Positions 10,563 through 20,766 of a stretch of DNA of 64,000 bases are shown one piece after another. The notes below the pieces were generated by a model. It was not told the origin of the DNA and did no database searches. It saw only the letters and a program-made list of their open reading frames with translations. Positions within the stretch are counted from its first letter, which is position 1; each line of letters begins with the position of its first letter. The stretch is from contig CAMYOD010000037.1 in the NCBI GenBank assembly GCA_947259975.1, positions 73,522 through 137,521 on the forward strand, in the 5' to 3' direction. This stretch comes from an uncultured Gammaproteobacteria bacterium. Its GTDB lineage: Bacteria; Pseudomonadota; Gammaproteobacteria; HyVt-429. The position numbers were made by a program, and so were the translations under genes.

Positions 10563-11495
10563 ATGACCGTGGTAGCCAATGTTGTTGTAGATATTGATCC
10601 GACTTCCGGTGTGCGGCGCCAGGGCAAGGTGGCGCAACAGGCGTCACCTGACATGGCTCCGGCATTGTCGGCCGTCAAACCCTATGCGCCGGGTATGCAG
10701 CTCGCCGGCGCGGATCTTGCGCAGGCGGATCTGACGGATGCACTTCTGGTGGGTGCGGATCTCGCCGGCGCGAATCTGGCCGAGGCCTGCCTGGTGGGCG
10801 CGAATCTGGCCGGCGCCGATCTGAGCGGCGCCGATCTCTACAAGGCGGATCTCAGTAATGCAATATTGACCGGTGCAACACTGACCGATGCCGATCTGTC
10901 CCTGGCCAACCTGGCGCAGGCATGTCTCAGCGGCGCCGTGCTGCGGGATGCGAAAATGTCCGGTGCGGCGCTGCAGAATGCGCATCTCACGGCCGCATCG
11001 TTGGTGAGTGCGGACCTCTACGAAGCCAATCTTTCGGGGTGCAACCTGGCCGGTGCCGAGATGCGACGCGCGAATCTGGCCGCCGCCGTGCTGTGCGAGG
11101 CGAACCTGTTCTCCGCCCGGCTGCAGCTCGCGTCCCTCTCGATGGCGGATCTGCGGGGTGCGCGACTCGGTTGCGCCGTGCTGTTTGAGGCGAAACTGGC
11201 CGGTGCCGACCTGAGCGCGAGCGATCTTCGTTATGCGGATTTGTCCGGTGCGGACCTGAGTGAGGCGACGCTGCGTGATGCCTGTCTTGCCGCGACGCGC
11301 CTGTTCCGCGCCAACCTTGCGCGCGCGGATCTGAGCGGCGCCGACTGTGAGGGCGCGGATTTTGCGCGCGTGGATCTGAGCGGCGCATCCCTGCATGGCA
11401 GCGGACTGGTTCGGGACGTTACTATGGCGGCGTTCAGCGGCCTGAAGTGCGATGCCGCGACGCGCTGGGACGAACCCCCGGCACCGTCCGCCTAG
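10563..11495 (+). CDS. Pentapeptide-repeat protein
   Basis: Predicted right-handed quadrilateral beta-helix. From about 40 residues after the start, almost the whole protein is made of A(D/N)LxxA-type five-residue repeats, such as ADLTDALLVGADLAGANLAE, nearly without interruption over about 250 residues. No signal peptide or membrane segment is visible, so it is probably cytoplasmic. Start choice is uncertain: ATG 10563 is taken, but an in-frame GTG at 10521 would add 14 residues. A TATACT box at 10497-10502 lies upstream. Some proteins of this fold mimic DNA and bind gyrase, but nothing in the sequence proves that here. Confidence 0.8.
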   Translation: MTVVANVVVDIDPTSGVRRQGKVAQQASPDMAPALSAVKPYAPGMQLAGADLAQADLTDALLVGADLAGANLAEACLVGANLAGADLSGADLYKADLSNAILTGATLTDADLSLANLAQACLSGAVLRDAKMSGAALQNAHLTAASLVSADLYEANLSGCNLAGAEMRRANLAAAVLCEANLFSARLQLASLSMADLRGARLGCAVLFEAKLAGADLSASDLRYADLSGADLSEATLRDACLAATRLFRANLARADLSGADCEGADFARVDLSGASLHGSGLVRDVTMAAFSGLKCDAATRWDEPPAPSA

Positions 11496-11510
11496 ACGGA
11501 TCGCGCGCCG

Positions 11511-11894
11511 TTAAGCCGGACTGGGCTCTGCTGTGGCGTTGGATTCCGCGGCGATCTGGCGATGCACTTCTTCCATGTCCAGCGCCTTGACCTGATCCAC
11601 CACCTGCTCCAGCGCGTTTCCGGGCAGGGCGCCGGGTTGACTGAAGACAATCACCTTGTCGCGAAATGCCATCAGGGTAGGAATCGAGCGAATCTGAAAC
11701 GCCGCCGCGATCTCCTGTTGATCCTCGGTGTTGACCTTGGCAAATACCGCATCCGGGAATTTTTCCGCGGTCTGCTCGTAGACCGGCGCGAACGATTGGC
11801 ACGGGCCGCACCACGGCGCCCAGAAATCAACAATCACCATGTCGTTATCCGTAACCACCTGTTCAAAATTTTCCTTCGTCAGTTCCACAACCAT
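11511..11894 (-). CDS. Thioredoxin-like protein
   Basis: Thioredoxin fold with the canonical active site WAPWCGPC (Cys29 and Cys32) and the cis-proline segment SIPTLMAF. The 127-residue length is about 15 more than classical TrxA, because of an Ala/Glu-rich C-terminal tail (AAESNATAEPSPA). No signal peptide is seen, so it is likely cytoplasmic. It converges with the pentapeptide-repeat gene, with only 15 bp between stops. It could be a second housekeeping thioredoxin; assigning it as trxA itself is not justified, because cnoX and a TlpA-like gene show that several paralogues exist. Confidence 0.88.
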   Translation of the reverse strand: MVVELTKENFEQVVTDNDMVIVDFWAPWCGPCQSFAPVYEQTAEKFPDAVFAKVNTEDQQEIAAAFQIRSIPTLMAFRDKVIVFSQPGALPGNALEQVVDQVKALDMEEVHRQIAAESNATAEPSPA

Positions 11895-11984
11895 GATTGG
11901 CCTCGTATCGGTCGAGTTAATGCATTTCTTTGGATATACGGGCGCGGCCGCCGATTTACAAGACGACTCCTGCGAAACGGCGGC

Positions 11985-12902
11985 TTAGTAGGCCGCTGTG
12001 ACGGTATAGCCGCGTTCGCGCAACAACTGCAGTACGCCGTCGCTGCCCGGCAGGTGCAGGGCGCCCACCGCGATAAAGGCATTCCCCTCTTCGAGACGTG
12101 GGATCATCCGATCTGTCAGGCGGTGGTTGCGCTGATTGATGAGCCGGGACATAAACACATCCCTTGCTTTTGCATCCTGCGGTCCGAATTCATGACTCAG
12201 GTCGACCAGGGCGGACAGGTCGCGTGCCAGGTAGGCGGCGATCATCTTGTCGAGCATGCTCATGAGCGCCGGATAACTCGCAATGGTTTCCTGCAGCAGC
12301 ACCACCTGCTCGGCCATGGGGATCCCGTCCAGGGACTCCAACTGCTCGTTAATGGTTTCCAGTCCGAATACACGCTTGCCCTGACGTTTGGCTGCGAGAT
12401 AGAGCGTCATATCGAGAAACAGACCGGTTTTCGGTGGCGGCACGCTCAGCGTCATCATGGCCGCCCAGGGCTTCAGGCGGCGGCCCAGCTGTGGCGGGAT
12501 ACCCCGTTCGGTCAACAACTCGATCGCCTCGTGTGCCAAGTCCGCGCCGGTGACGGTGGCCAGCGTGCGGTCGTCGGCGAATACCATGGAGATGGTCGCG
12601 GTGTCCGCGGACAGCTCATCCAACAGCACTTCCATGGTGAAGCTCTGGCTTTCCCGCAGGGCGCGCTCGACGGCTGCCGGCAAGTCGAGCACCCGTGGGT
12701 CCTCCGAGTGGATGGTGCCGAACAAGAAACTCGGTTCCGCGTCTGCCGCCGTTATCTCCCACAGGAGGGCCTTGTCTGCGGTCGGGACCGGACTAGCCGC
12801 AACACCGGCGGTCGTCTCGGGGTCGGGTTGCCGTGCCGGTGTCGCGGTGACTAAACCGAGCAGTAGAACGGCTGCAAACACAGCCGCGCAGGCCTTTCGC
12901 AA
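11985..12902 (-). CDS. TraB/GumN family protein
   Basis: A secreted or periplasmic protein of the TraB/GumN group. The 305-residue product has a Sec-type signal peptide (basic RK followed by an Ala/Leu-rich stretch to about residue 22), then the family hallmark FLFGTIHSEDPRV and, near the end, the partner motif AVGALHLPGSDGVLQLL. Members have been proposed to be metal-dependent proteases or erythromycin-esterase-like folds; activity is not established. The start is a TTG at 12902, chosen because GGGAGGGAG lies just upstream and the signal peptide begins there. The nhaD fragment lies 42 bp upstream on the same strand. Confidence 0.8.
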   Translation of the reverse strand: MRKACAAVFAAVLLLGLVTATPARQPDPETTAGVAASPVPTADKALLWEITAADAEPSFLFGTIHSEDPRVLDLPAAVERALRESQSFTMEVLLDELSADTATISMVFADDRTLATVTGADLAHEAIELLTERGIPPQLGRRLKPWAAMMTLSVPPPKTGLFLDMTLYLAAKRQGKRVFGLETINEQLESLDGIPMAEQVVLLQETIASYPALMSMLDKMIAAYLARDLSALVDLSHEFGPQDAKARDVFMSRLINQRNHRLTDRMIPRLEEGNAFIAVGALHLPGSDGVLQLLRERGYTVTAAY

Positions 12903-12944
12903 GACTCCCTCCCGGACGTCATCGTCCGTGTGTAGCGCGCCCGG

Positions 12945-13319
12945 TCAGGCGCTGTTTATGAGCAAATGGACCCAGATACTTGCGGCATAACCCAGGGCAA
13001 TCGCCCAGGTCCACTTGAGGTGTCGAAAGAAAGTATAGATGCCCCGCGCCTGTCCCATCAATGCAACGCCGGCTGCGGAGCCGATGGACAACATAGATCC
13101 ACCCACACCCGCGGTCAGGGTCACCAACAACCACTGGTCGATCCCCATCTCCGGTAGCATGGTCAGGACCGCGAACAGCACCGGGATATTGTCCACGCTG
13201 GCGGATGCAATACCCACCAGCACATTGGCCCAGGTGGGACCCAGGCCGACGTACATGGCCTCGGACAACATCGGCAGGTAGCTCAGCGCACCAAGGCCGC
13301 CCACACACAGGACGACCCC
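12945..13319 (-). pseudogene. nhaD: C-terminal fragment of an NhaD-type Na+/H+ antiporter
   Basis: About 125 residues resembling only the last quarter of NhaD antiporters, which normally have 450 to 500 residues. Visible features are GVVLCVGGLGALSYLP, the membrane segment with SVDNIPVLFAVLTM, the GSAAGVALMGQARGIYTFF loop and a final hydrophobic helix. The open frame continues upstream of 13319 but no longer reads like a transporter (charged and Pro/His-rich), so the homology stops abruptly. A GTG at 13304 could still start a 119-residue product. I read it as the remnant left by a deletion whose other end now lies upstream of acs. Confidence 0.7.
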
Positions 13320-13465
13320 ATTCGGACCTGTTTTGCCGGTCGGGGCGCTGATTGTATGATGTCGCCCCCTTGGGGGGAATGGGACGACGCAGACGGTCCG
13401 GTCCTGGCGACGGGAGAGCGCCTCCGGTCGTCCGCTATGTGCACTCTAGGTATTTAGGAGGATAG

Positions 13466-15403
<1,938 letters not shown>

Positions 15404-15457
15404 AGGACTCGGAGGAAGCAAGCGAGATTAGGCTGCGCCGGACGGACGCCGGTCCAA

Positions 15458-15550
15458 CTTACTCTCGCGCGACCGCCCCGTAGCGCACGAATTGCAGCCT
15501 TTTGCTTTGCTCTCCCTGCGTCGTAAAAGGCCGGACGACGCTGGGCGGGG
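15458..15550 (+). repeat. Intergenic hairpin repeat, diverged copy A
   Basis: About 93 bp resembling the repeat copy just downstream, in the same orientation: TCTCGCGCGACCGCCCCGTAGCGC, the later CCTTTT...AAAAGG stem and the shared right end GGCCGGACGACGCTGGGCGGGG (split here into shorter matches). It is followed by a perfect 7-bp hairpin CTCAGTC/GACTGAG (15551-15567). No protein or RNA gene is recognised in the 346-bp gap 15404-15750, which this copy and the next largely fill. Confidence 0.65.
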
Positions 15551-15580
15551 CTCAGTCGGCGACTGAGACGCCGGCCTAAA

Positions 15581-15716
15581 ATCCCGCGCCCCGGGACCCC
15601 GCCGCGCTTAATCTCGCGCTACTTCCCCGTAGCGCTCGAATCGCGACCCTGCGCTTTTACTGTCCCTGTATCGCGCAGGGCCGGACGACGCTTGGCGGGG
15701 TCCCGGGGCGCGGGAT
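15581..15716 (+). repeat. Intergenic hairpin repeat, copy B, with perfect 23-bp terminal inverted repeats
   Basis: A 136-bp element. Bases 15581-15603 and 15694-15716 are exact reverse complements (23 of 23; left end begins ATCCCGCGCC). Inside lie GCGCTAC-TTCCCC-GTAGCGC and CCCTGCGC...GCGCAGGG stems. The interior (about 15604-15700) matches the minus strand at 39213-39328 with few changes, and parts of 21334-21496 and 34744-34810. It looks like a MITE-like or REP-like non-autonomous element; a structured transcript or terminator role for acs is also possible. Confidence 0.75.
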
Positions 15717-15750
15717 AAATGAGCGAATTCAACGATCACCCACGGGACGC

Positions 15751-16701
15751 CTATGTTTGCGCGCGCCGGTCGAGCCAGACCCCGATACCCTGGGCGTTGA
15801 TTGTCACGTCGAGATGTAGTGCCTCGCGCCGCGCCGCCGGCGTCAGCGGGCAATCCTGTTTCTCCAGAGATTCGAGCAGCATGTTCATCATCCCGTTACT
15901 TATCCGTTGCTGACGATCGTCGGTGTGCTCGACCTCGTCAGCGAGGGCGGTGAAGCGATCGATCCATTCATGCAGCTCGCTTGCGTGGCGCGCGACCTCG
16001 TCGACGCGGCCGAAATGGGTCAGGTACATGCACTGCGGCGCGAAACTCAACAGGCGGTCGATCGAGGCATGCAGCGCCGCGGGATCGAACTGCACCGGCG
16101 AGGTGGTGGGGAATACAAACGCGCCATCGGGTGTTACGAGTTCCGGATAGGACAGGCCGAAGGTATCGCCGGTGAACATGGCGCGGCTCTGTTCATCGAA
16201 GACACAGAAGTGGTGGCGGGCATGTCCCGGCGTGTCGAGGAACTGCAGCGCGCGACCGGCAAGCTCCAGGGTCAGCCCATCCGTCCCTTCGATCACCCGC
16301 TCTGCGGCCGCCGGCACGATCTCGCCATAGAGTTGCGCCATGCGCTCTGCGCCGTACACAGCGGTGGCCCCGGCAATGAGTTTGCGCGGGTCGATCATAT
16401 GGCGCGCACCGCGGGGATGTACCACGAGGTCCGCATTGGGTAGCTCTTGCAGCAGGCGGCCGGCGCCGCCGGCATGATCCAGATGCACGTGAGTGACGAT
16501 GACGTAGCGCACGGCGTCCGGTGACAAGCCCTTGGCTTCGAGTGCCACGAGCAACCTGGGTGCGGAATAGGACGTGCCCACATCAACGAAGGCACATTGA
16601 TCCCCTTCGATGATCAAATGGCTGGCATCGAAGCCGGGGCGGATATAACCGGTGTCTATCGTGCTGATGCCGTGCTCATGGTCGATGATCGGCGTGTCCA
16701 T
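15751..16701 (-). CDS. Metallo-beta-lactamase fold hydrolase
   Basis: A 316-residue protein of the MBL superfamily. Metal ligands are visible in THVHLDHAGGAG, in the His of LDTPGHARHH, and in the Asp of FTGDTFGLSYPE, with a C-terminal His in YLTHFG. The distance pattern suggests a flavodiiron-type or lactonase/thioesterase-like MBL, but the substrate cannot be deduced. The C-terminal 90 residues are helical and less typical. The start is ATG 16701, since the long open frame upstream to 17019 overlaps cheR in another frame. It is transcribed away from cheR, which lies 67 bp upstream on the same strand. Confidence 0.85.
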   Translation of the reverse strand: MDTPIIDHEHGISTIDTGYIRPGFDASHLIIEGDQCAFVDVGTSYSAPRLLVALEAKGLSPDAVRYVIVTHVHLDHAGGAGRLLQELPNADLVVHPRGARHMIDPRKLIAGATAVYGAERMAQLYGEIVPAAAERVIEGTDGLTLELAGRALQFLDTPGHARHHFCVFDEQSRAMFTGDTFGLSYPELVTPDGAFVFPTTSPVQFDPAALHASIDRLLSFAPQCMYLTHFGRVDEVARHASELHEWIDRFTALADEVEHTDDRQQRISNGMMNMLLESLEKQDCPLTPAARREALHLDVTINAQGIGVWLDRRAQT

Positions 16702-16768
16702 GGGGTGGATTATGCCTTGGATCGACGCCTGACGGCGATGCCGGTAAAGCGCAAATCGTCGTCCCGAT

Positions 16769-17584
16769 CTATTGTGCGATCTCTTTCCAGTAGAACGGGA
16801 GGTGAAGTTCAGGTTGGTTGAAGACTGGTCCGTCGCCGGGTAACTGCTCGTGCGCGCCGATGACCAGCACGCCACCATGCGCGAGGACGTCGTGGATGCG
16901 CGCAAGCACCTGGTGTTGCGTCGGCAGATCGAAATAGGTGAACGCCAGGTTGCGGCATAGCACCAGGTCAAACGGACCGGTCGGCGCGGAACGGCGAATG
17001 TCCTCGCAGCGAAACTCAATATCCCGCCTGAATTCCGGTTTCAGCACATAGTGCCCGTCGCTGCGCGTGAAGGCCTGTTCGTGCGAACTGATTGGCACCT
17101 CCTTTAGGCTGCTGGCGCTGTAACGGGCGACGGCGGCACGGGCGAGACCGATGTCATCCGTGTCGGTCGCCACGATCTGCAACGTGATGCCGGGAAAATC
17201 ACCTGCCACCGCCTGGCGCCAGATGAACGCGAGACTGTAAGGTTCCTCGCCGCCGCCGCAACCCGCACTCCAGGCCCGCAGCACACCGTCTTGCGAACGT
17301 GCGGCCAGTTCCGGTAGGACGTTTTCGGCCAGCTGTTCGTAGACCTTACGGTCGCGCAAAAAGCGGGAGATCGTGATGCGGCAGAACCCATCGAGCACAC
17401 GCCATTCGTCGGCGTCGCTTTCGAGAACGCGTTGGTAATGACTAAGGTCGGCGATATCTAATTCACGCATACGGCGACTGATCCGTTTGCAGACCTGTCG
17501 ACGAACCTTGCGGAAGCCGGCCCAACGCAACCCCATCCGCGGCAATGCCCATTGCAGAAATTCGATACATTCGCTGTCTTTCAT
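16769..17584 (-). CDS. CheR-family protein methyltransferase
   Basis: SAM-dependent methyltransferase of the chemotaxis CheR type, 271 residues. It has the all-helical N-terminal domain (about 1-80), the SAM-binding motif WSAGCGGGEEPYSLAFI, the VATDTDDIGLARAA segment, the YSASSLKEVP motif, and FDLVLCRNLAFTYFD near the catalytic region. No receptor, cheB, cheA or flagellar gene lies in the window, so the partner is unknown. The start of the frame is 26 bp after the permease gene stop, so it may be co-transcribed with the zinc operon. It could methylate a non-chemotaxis protein. Confidence 0.88.
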   Translation of the reverse strand: MKDSECIEFLQWALPRMGLRWAGFRKVRRQVCKRISRRMRELDIADLSHYQRVLESDADEWRVLDGFCRITISRFLRDRKVYEQLAENVLPELAARSQDGVLRAWSAGCGGGEEPYSLAFIWRQAVAGDFPGITLQIVATDTDDIGLARAAVARYSASSLKEVPISSHEQAFTRSDGHYVLKPEFRRDIEFRCEDIRRSAPTGPFDLVLCRNLAFTYFDLPTQHQVLARIHDVLAHGGVLVIGAHEQLPGDGPVFNQPELHLPFYWKEIAQ

Positions 17585-17610
17585 CGGTATGGTCGCATCA
17601 CCCGTGCCAC

Positions 17611-18378
17611 CTATCTGGAATCAGCGCGACGTGATAAAGACACGGCAATGATACTCGCGCCGATCAGGCCACAGACAGCGAGTGACCAGACGATCAGGGG
17701 CGCGGCGGGCAGATCCAGCCCCAGGGACAACAGCAGGCCGCTCAGATACCCCGCGGTGGCAGCCACGTAAGCGATCCATAGCCCACGCCCGGATGTCAGC
17801 CGACGCACCGTTAATGCTGGAATAATGAGGGTGGCGAATACCAGATAGATCCCAACGAGTTGCACAGAGGCCGTAACCGTTAGCGCAAACAGAAGATAAA
17901 ATCCGCTGCGCCGGGCAAAGTGCGGTGCCGCGAACCAGACCGATAACACCAGCAGATAAAGCGCCCCGGTGCTGATGAGTTGGTTGGGCCGGACCCATAG
18001 AATCTGCCCGGTGAGCAGATCCTGCAACCGTTCGGCGCCATGGGGATTGTGTGCCAGCAGCAGCACGCTCGCGGCCGCGGCGAGCACGAAGACGGTGCCG
18101 ATCAACGCTTCCTGGATCTCCGGCCAGTGTCGCTCCGTCCACTGGAGTAACAAGCTGCCGCCCAACGCACTGGTGGCTGCGGCGAGCTGTACGCCGTAGC
18201 CGCCAAATTCCAGGTGCAGCGCGCCGGCGGCGATCACACCCAGGCCGGCGATTTGCGCCACCGCCAGGTCGATGAAGATGATACCCCGGGCCAGCACTTC
18301 ACGACCCAGCGGTACATGGGTCGCGACGACCAGCATGCCCGCGATGAGGGGGACAACGACGATGGACAGATCGAGCAT
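17611..18378 (-). CDS. Metal (zinc-type) ABC transporter permease
   Basis: Inner-membrane permease of the ABC-3 family, 255 residues, with about eight hydrophobic segments and the family region VLARGIIFIDLAVAQIAGLG followed by DLLTGQILWV. It should form the channel for Zn2+ or Mn2+ import. I start it at ATG 18378, 4 bp after the binding-protein gene, because the upstream extension to 18501 is out of character. The operon contains no ATP-binding subunit, which such a permease requires. Confidence 0.88.
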   Translation of the reverse strand: MLDLSIVVVPLIAGMLVVATHVPLGREVLARGIIFIDLAVAQIAGLGVIAAGALHLEFGGYGVQLAAATSALGGSLLLQWTERHWPEIQEALIGTVFVLAAAASVLLLAHNPHGAERLQDLLTGQILWVRPNQLISTGALYLLVLSVWFAAPHFARRSGFYLLFALTVTASVQLVGIYLVFATLIIPALTVRRLTSGRGLWIAYVAATAGYLSGLLLSLGLDLPAAPLIVWSLAVCGLIGASIIAVSLSRRADSR

Positions 18379-18382
18379 GTTG

Positions 18383-19297
18383 TTATCCGCCTTCCGGGTT
18401 GGCGTGCTGGTTGAGGACGCGCAGGGTTTCGTCAAACAGGCCGAACAGGTCCGTGGCGCGTTCGTTGCCGCCCACCGTATAGGGCAACGCCGCCACCGCA
18501 AGTCCCGTTCGATCCGCCAGCCAGTCGGAGGCCCGTCGATCCTGATAGGCGGCGCGAAGGATCACTCTTGCCGGCCGGCGTTCGAGTTTTGCCGCGACTT
18601 GCGAAAGATGAGCGGCGCTGGGCGGCAGGCCCGGCTTTGCCTCGAGCACCGCAATGCGCTCGAGCCCCAACCACTCGATGAGATAGATCCAGCTTTTGTG
18701 TTGGGTCACGATGGGCATCCCACGAAGATTCGCCGCCACCGACTCCCATTGGCGCAAGGCCGCGTCCCAGCGTCCGTTGAAATCCGCGAGACGCTGTCGG
18801 TATTGGGTTGCATTGGCCGGATCGAGCGTCGCCAAACGTTCGCTTACCACCTGGGCAACGCGCCGGATATTGCGCGGATCGGTATGGATATGTGGATTAC
18901 CGTGGGGGTGCACGTCGCCTTCGGCACGATCGACACGGCTCGGGATCTCGCGCATCGGCACATGGTCCGCTGCTTCGAGGTAGCCGGGCTGCCCCGGCAA
19001 GACCTTGGGGTTGTTGGCCTTGCGCCGGAGCAGCGGCAGCCAGCCCGCCTCGAGATCGGCACCGGTACATATCACCAGATCGGCACGCCGCATTTTTGCG
19101 ATCAGGCTCGGCCGCGCGGTGACCTTGTGCGGGTTTTGCAGGCCGGTGGTGGCGCTGAAAATGTTTGTGTTCTCTCCCGCGAGCTCGGTGGCCAGCGCGG
19201 CCCACTCCGGTTCGCAGGTGAAAATACGCAGGTTCGCGCCGGCGGCCGGGGTCACGGCGAACAGAAGCAAGATCAGATAGACGAATCGTTGCATCAC
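18383..19297 (-). CDS. Metal ABC transporter substrate-binding protein (ZnuA/TroA-like)
   Basis: Periplasmic cluster A-I metal-binding protein of 304 residues. A signal peptide (MMQRFVYLILLLFAVTPAAGA) is followed by FTCEPEWAALATEL, the helical backbone region, and the metal-site His segment with GDVHPHGNPHIHTDP. A further His lies in TQHKSWIYL; the fourth ligand position is not obvious to me. The His-rich loop of classical ZnuA is short. It lies 6 bp after the porin gene and 4 bp before the permease gene, indicating a single operon. Zinc is the likely metal from the neighbours, but Mn cannot be excluded. Confidence 0.87.
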   Translation of the reverse strand: MMQRFVYLILLLFAVTPAAGANLRIFTCEPEWAALATELAGENTNIFSATTGLQNPHKVTARPSLIAKMRRADLVICTGADLEAGWLPLLRRKANNPKVLPGQPGYLEAADHVPMREIPSRVDRAEGDVHPHGNPHIHTDPRNIRRVAQVVSERLATLDPANATQYRQRLADFNGRWDAALRQWESVAANLRGMPIVTQHKSWIYLIEWLGLERIAVLEAKPGLPPSAAHLSQVAAKLERRPARVILRAAYQDRRASDWLADRTGLAVAALPYTVGGNERATDLFGLFDETLRVLNQHANPEGG

Positions 19298-19303
19298 CGC
19301 CTC

Positions 19304-20689
19304 CTAGAACTGGTGGCCACCGTGGGCGCCGAAACTCATGATGTACTGCATACTGAGCTGGTCATCGGCTTCGCCGGGCCGGGACTTGTCCTGGTTGTAC
19401 TGGAAGCGCAGCCGGCTGAATTCGCTGCGTGAGTAATCCAGCATGGCGCTGGCGCGGGAAGGATCGTGTGTACTCAGCAAGCCCGCCTCGGCGAGAACCT
19501 CCGGATCGTTGCCCCGATTCGTGCTCGAGAGGCGGTCATAGCGGGCGCCGATACGCCAGCGCGGCCGGAACTGGTAGACGCCCTGGGCATACCAGCCCCG
19601 TTGTTCCCCGCTGTAGCCCGAGATCTCGGCGCCGTCGTCCACGGCAACGGTACCGTCTTCCCGGCGATCGAAGTATTCCGTCTGGAATTTAAAATTGCGT
19701 TCCGTGGGATTACCGTCGGGCGCCCACTTCCACACGAAATCGGCGATCCACAGGTCGCTGTCCCCGTCGAATACCGACGGTTCGACGCCGCCACCACCGT
19801 GGCCATGCTCATCGCCGCTGGACCCTCGTTCGCGGGCGTCGGCCCACAGACCGGAAAGCCCCACGCGCCAGCTGTGGCTGGTGCCCACATCGCCGCCGGT
19901 GCGGGCGAAGATTGAGTAGGCGCCCTTACCCTCGTTGTCGGCACCGCTCGCCGGAAAGCCGGTGCCGCGCAGCAGCTCGCCACCGATCTCGACGAAGGTG
20001 TCGGTGGGTGCGAGCCAACGCGCCTGCACGCCGTCGTCGGTATACTGCTTGCCCAGAAACGCGCGATAGGCGAGGGGTTCGTCGGCGAAATCCCAGGTGT
20101 GGGTGTGTTGGCGATTGAGATAGCCGATCTCGGAGAAAAAGCGTCCCGCCTTGAGTCCGGTACCGCCCGCCAGCCCGGTCGCTTCGATATAGGCTTCCTC
20201 GAGTTCCACTTCGGTTTCGTCTTCATCCTGATGCAGGCCCAGGGTGAGGCTGCCATAGAAGCGATCGTCGATATTGCCGTTGATGGTGATCTCGGATTCC
20301 TCGGCGGTAAGCCCCTCACTGGACAGTCCCGCTTCACCGCCGAGTTGAAAGCCGGGCAGCGCGTAATCGTTCGGGTCGCGACCATAGTCGTTATATTTGC
20401 CGTTGAGGATCACCGCAATGCCCGGATTGAAGGCATTCTGACCCTGGCGCAGGGCGCGGGCACCCGGGTCTCTTGCGACCGGCGGGGAAACAGCGGTCGC
20501 GCTGACTTTCCGTTCTTGTGTCATTTGCGCAAGCCGCGCCTCCAATGCATTGATCCTTTCTTCATAGGATTGTTTTAGTAATTCGAGTTCCTGCCGCAGT
20601 TGCTGGATATCCGGGTCACTCGCGGCGGCCGGGGCGGACATCAAGCCGAAGAGCAAGCCGCTGATGATCAAAGAATAATGACGATTCAT
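19304..20689 (-). CDS. Outer-membrane porin-like protein, probably for zinc
   Basis: A 461-residue secreted protein. Signal peptide MNRHYSLIISGLLFGLMSAPAAA is followed by a short coiled coil (QLRQELELLKQSYEERINALEARLAQ, about residues 27-52), then alternating hydrophobic/polar strands typical of a beta-barrel, ending in an aromatic QF terminus. An insert with GDEHGHGGGG could bind metal. I start at ATG 20689, after which the signal peptide begins. It resembles the zinc-regulated TonB-independent porins in lineage partners, but I recognise it from context and topology, not by name. Confidence 0.7.
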   Translation of the reverse strand: MNRHYSLIISGLLFGLMSAPAAASDPDIQQLRQELELLKQSYEERINALEARLAQMTQERKVSATAVSPPVARDPGARALRQGQNAFNPGIAVILNGKYNDYGRDPNDYALPGFQLGGEAGLSSEGLTAEESEITINGNIDDRFYGSLTLGLHQDEDETEVELEEAYIEATGLAGGTGLKAGRFFSEIGYLNRQHTHTWDFADEPLAYRAFLGKQYTDDGVQARWLAPTDTFVEIGGELLRGTGFPASGADNEGKGAYSIFARTGGDVGTSHSWRVGLSGLWADARERGSSGDEHGHGGGGVEPSVFDGDSDLWIADFVWKWAPDGNPTERNFKFQTEYFDRREDGTVAVDDGAEISGYSGEQRGWYAQGVYQFRPRWRIGARYDRLSSTNRGNDPEVLAEAGLLSTHDPSRASAMLDYSRSEFSRLRFQYNQDKSRPGEADDQLSMQYIMSFGAHGGHQF

Positions 20690-20710
20690 GTTACGCACTC
20701 CATAACGCAG

Positions 20711-20734
20711 CCACGCAAGCACGACCTTGCGTGG
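20711..20734 (-). other. Perfect 9-bp hairpin in the porin 5' leader
   Basis: CCACGCAAG (20711-20719) pairs exactly with CTTGCGTGG (20726-20734) around a 6-base loop, 21 bp upstream of the porin start. On the transcribed (minus) strand a U-rich stretch precedes rather than follows it, so it is not a terminator. It could be a translational or processing element between the small protein and the porin genes. Confidence 0.4.
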
Positions 20735-20766
20735 AAAAACAAAACCAAAAAAAAGTTTGAGCGGTG

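Noticed and set aside
10644-11396. 250-codon ORF antisense to the pentapeptide-repeat gene
   Set aside because: Its repeating QIRARK-like pattern is just the complement of the pentapeptide repeats.
18272-19432. 386-codon ORF antisense to the zinc binding-protein gene
   Set aside because: It overlaps the well-supported permease and binding-protein genes and shows no domain.
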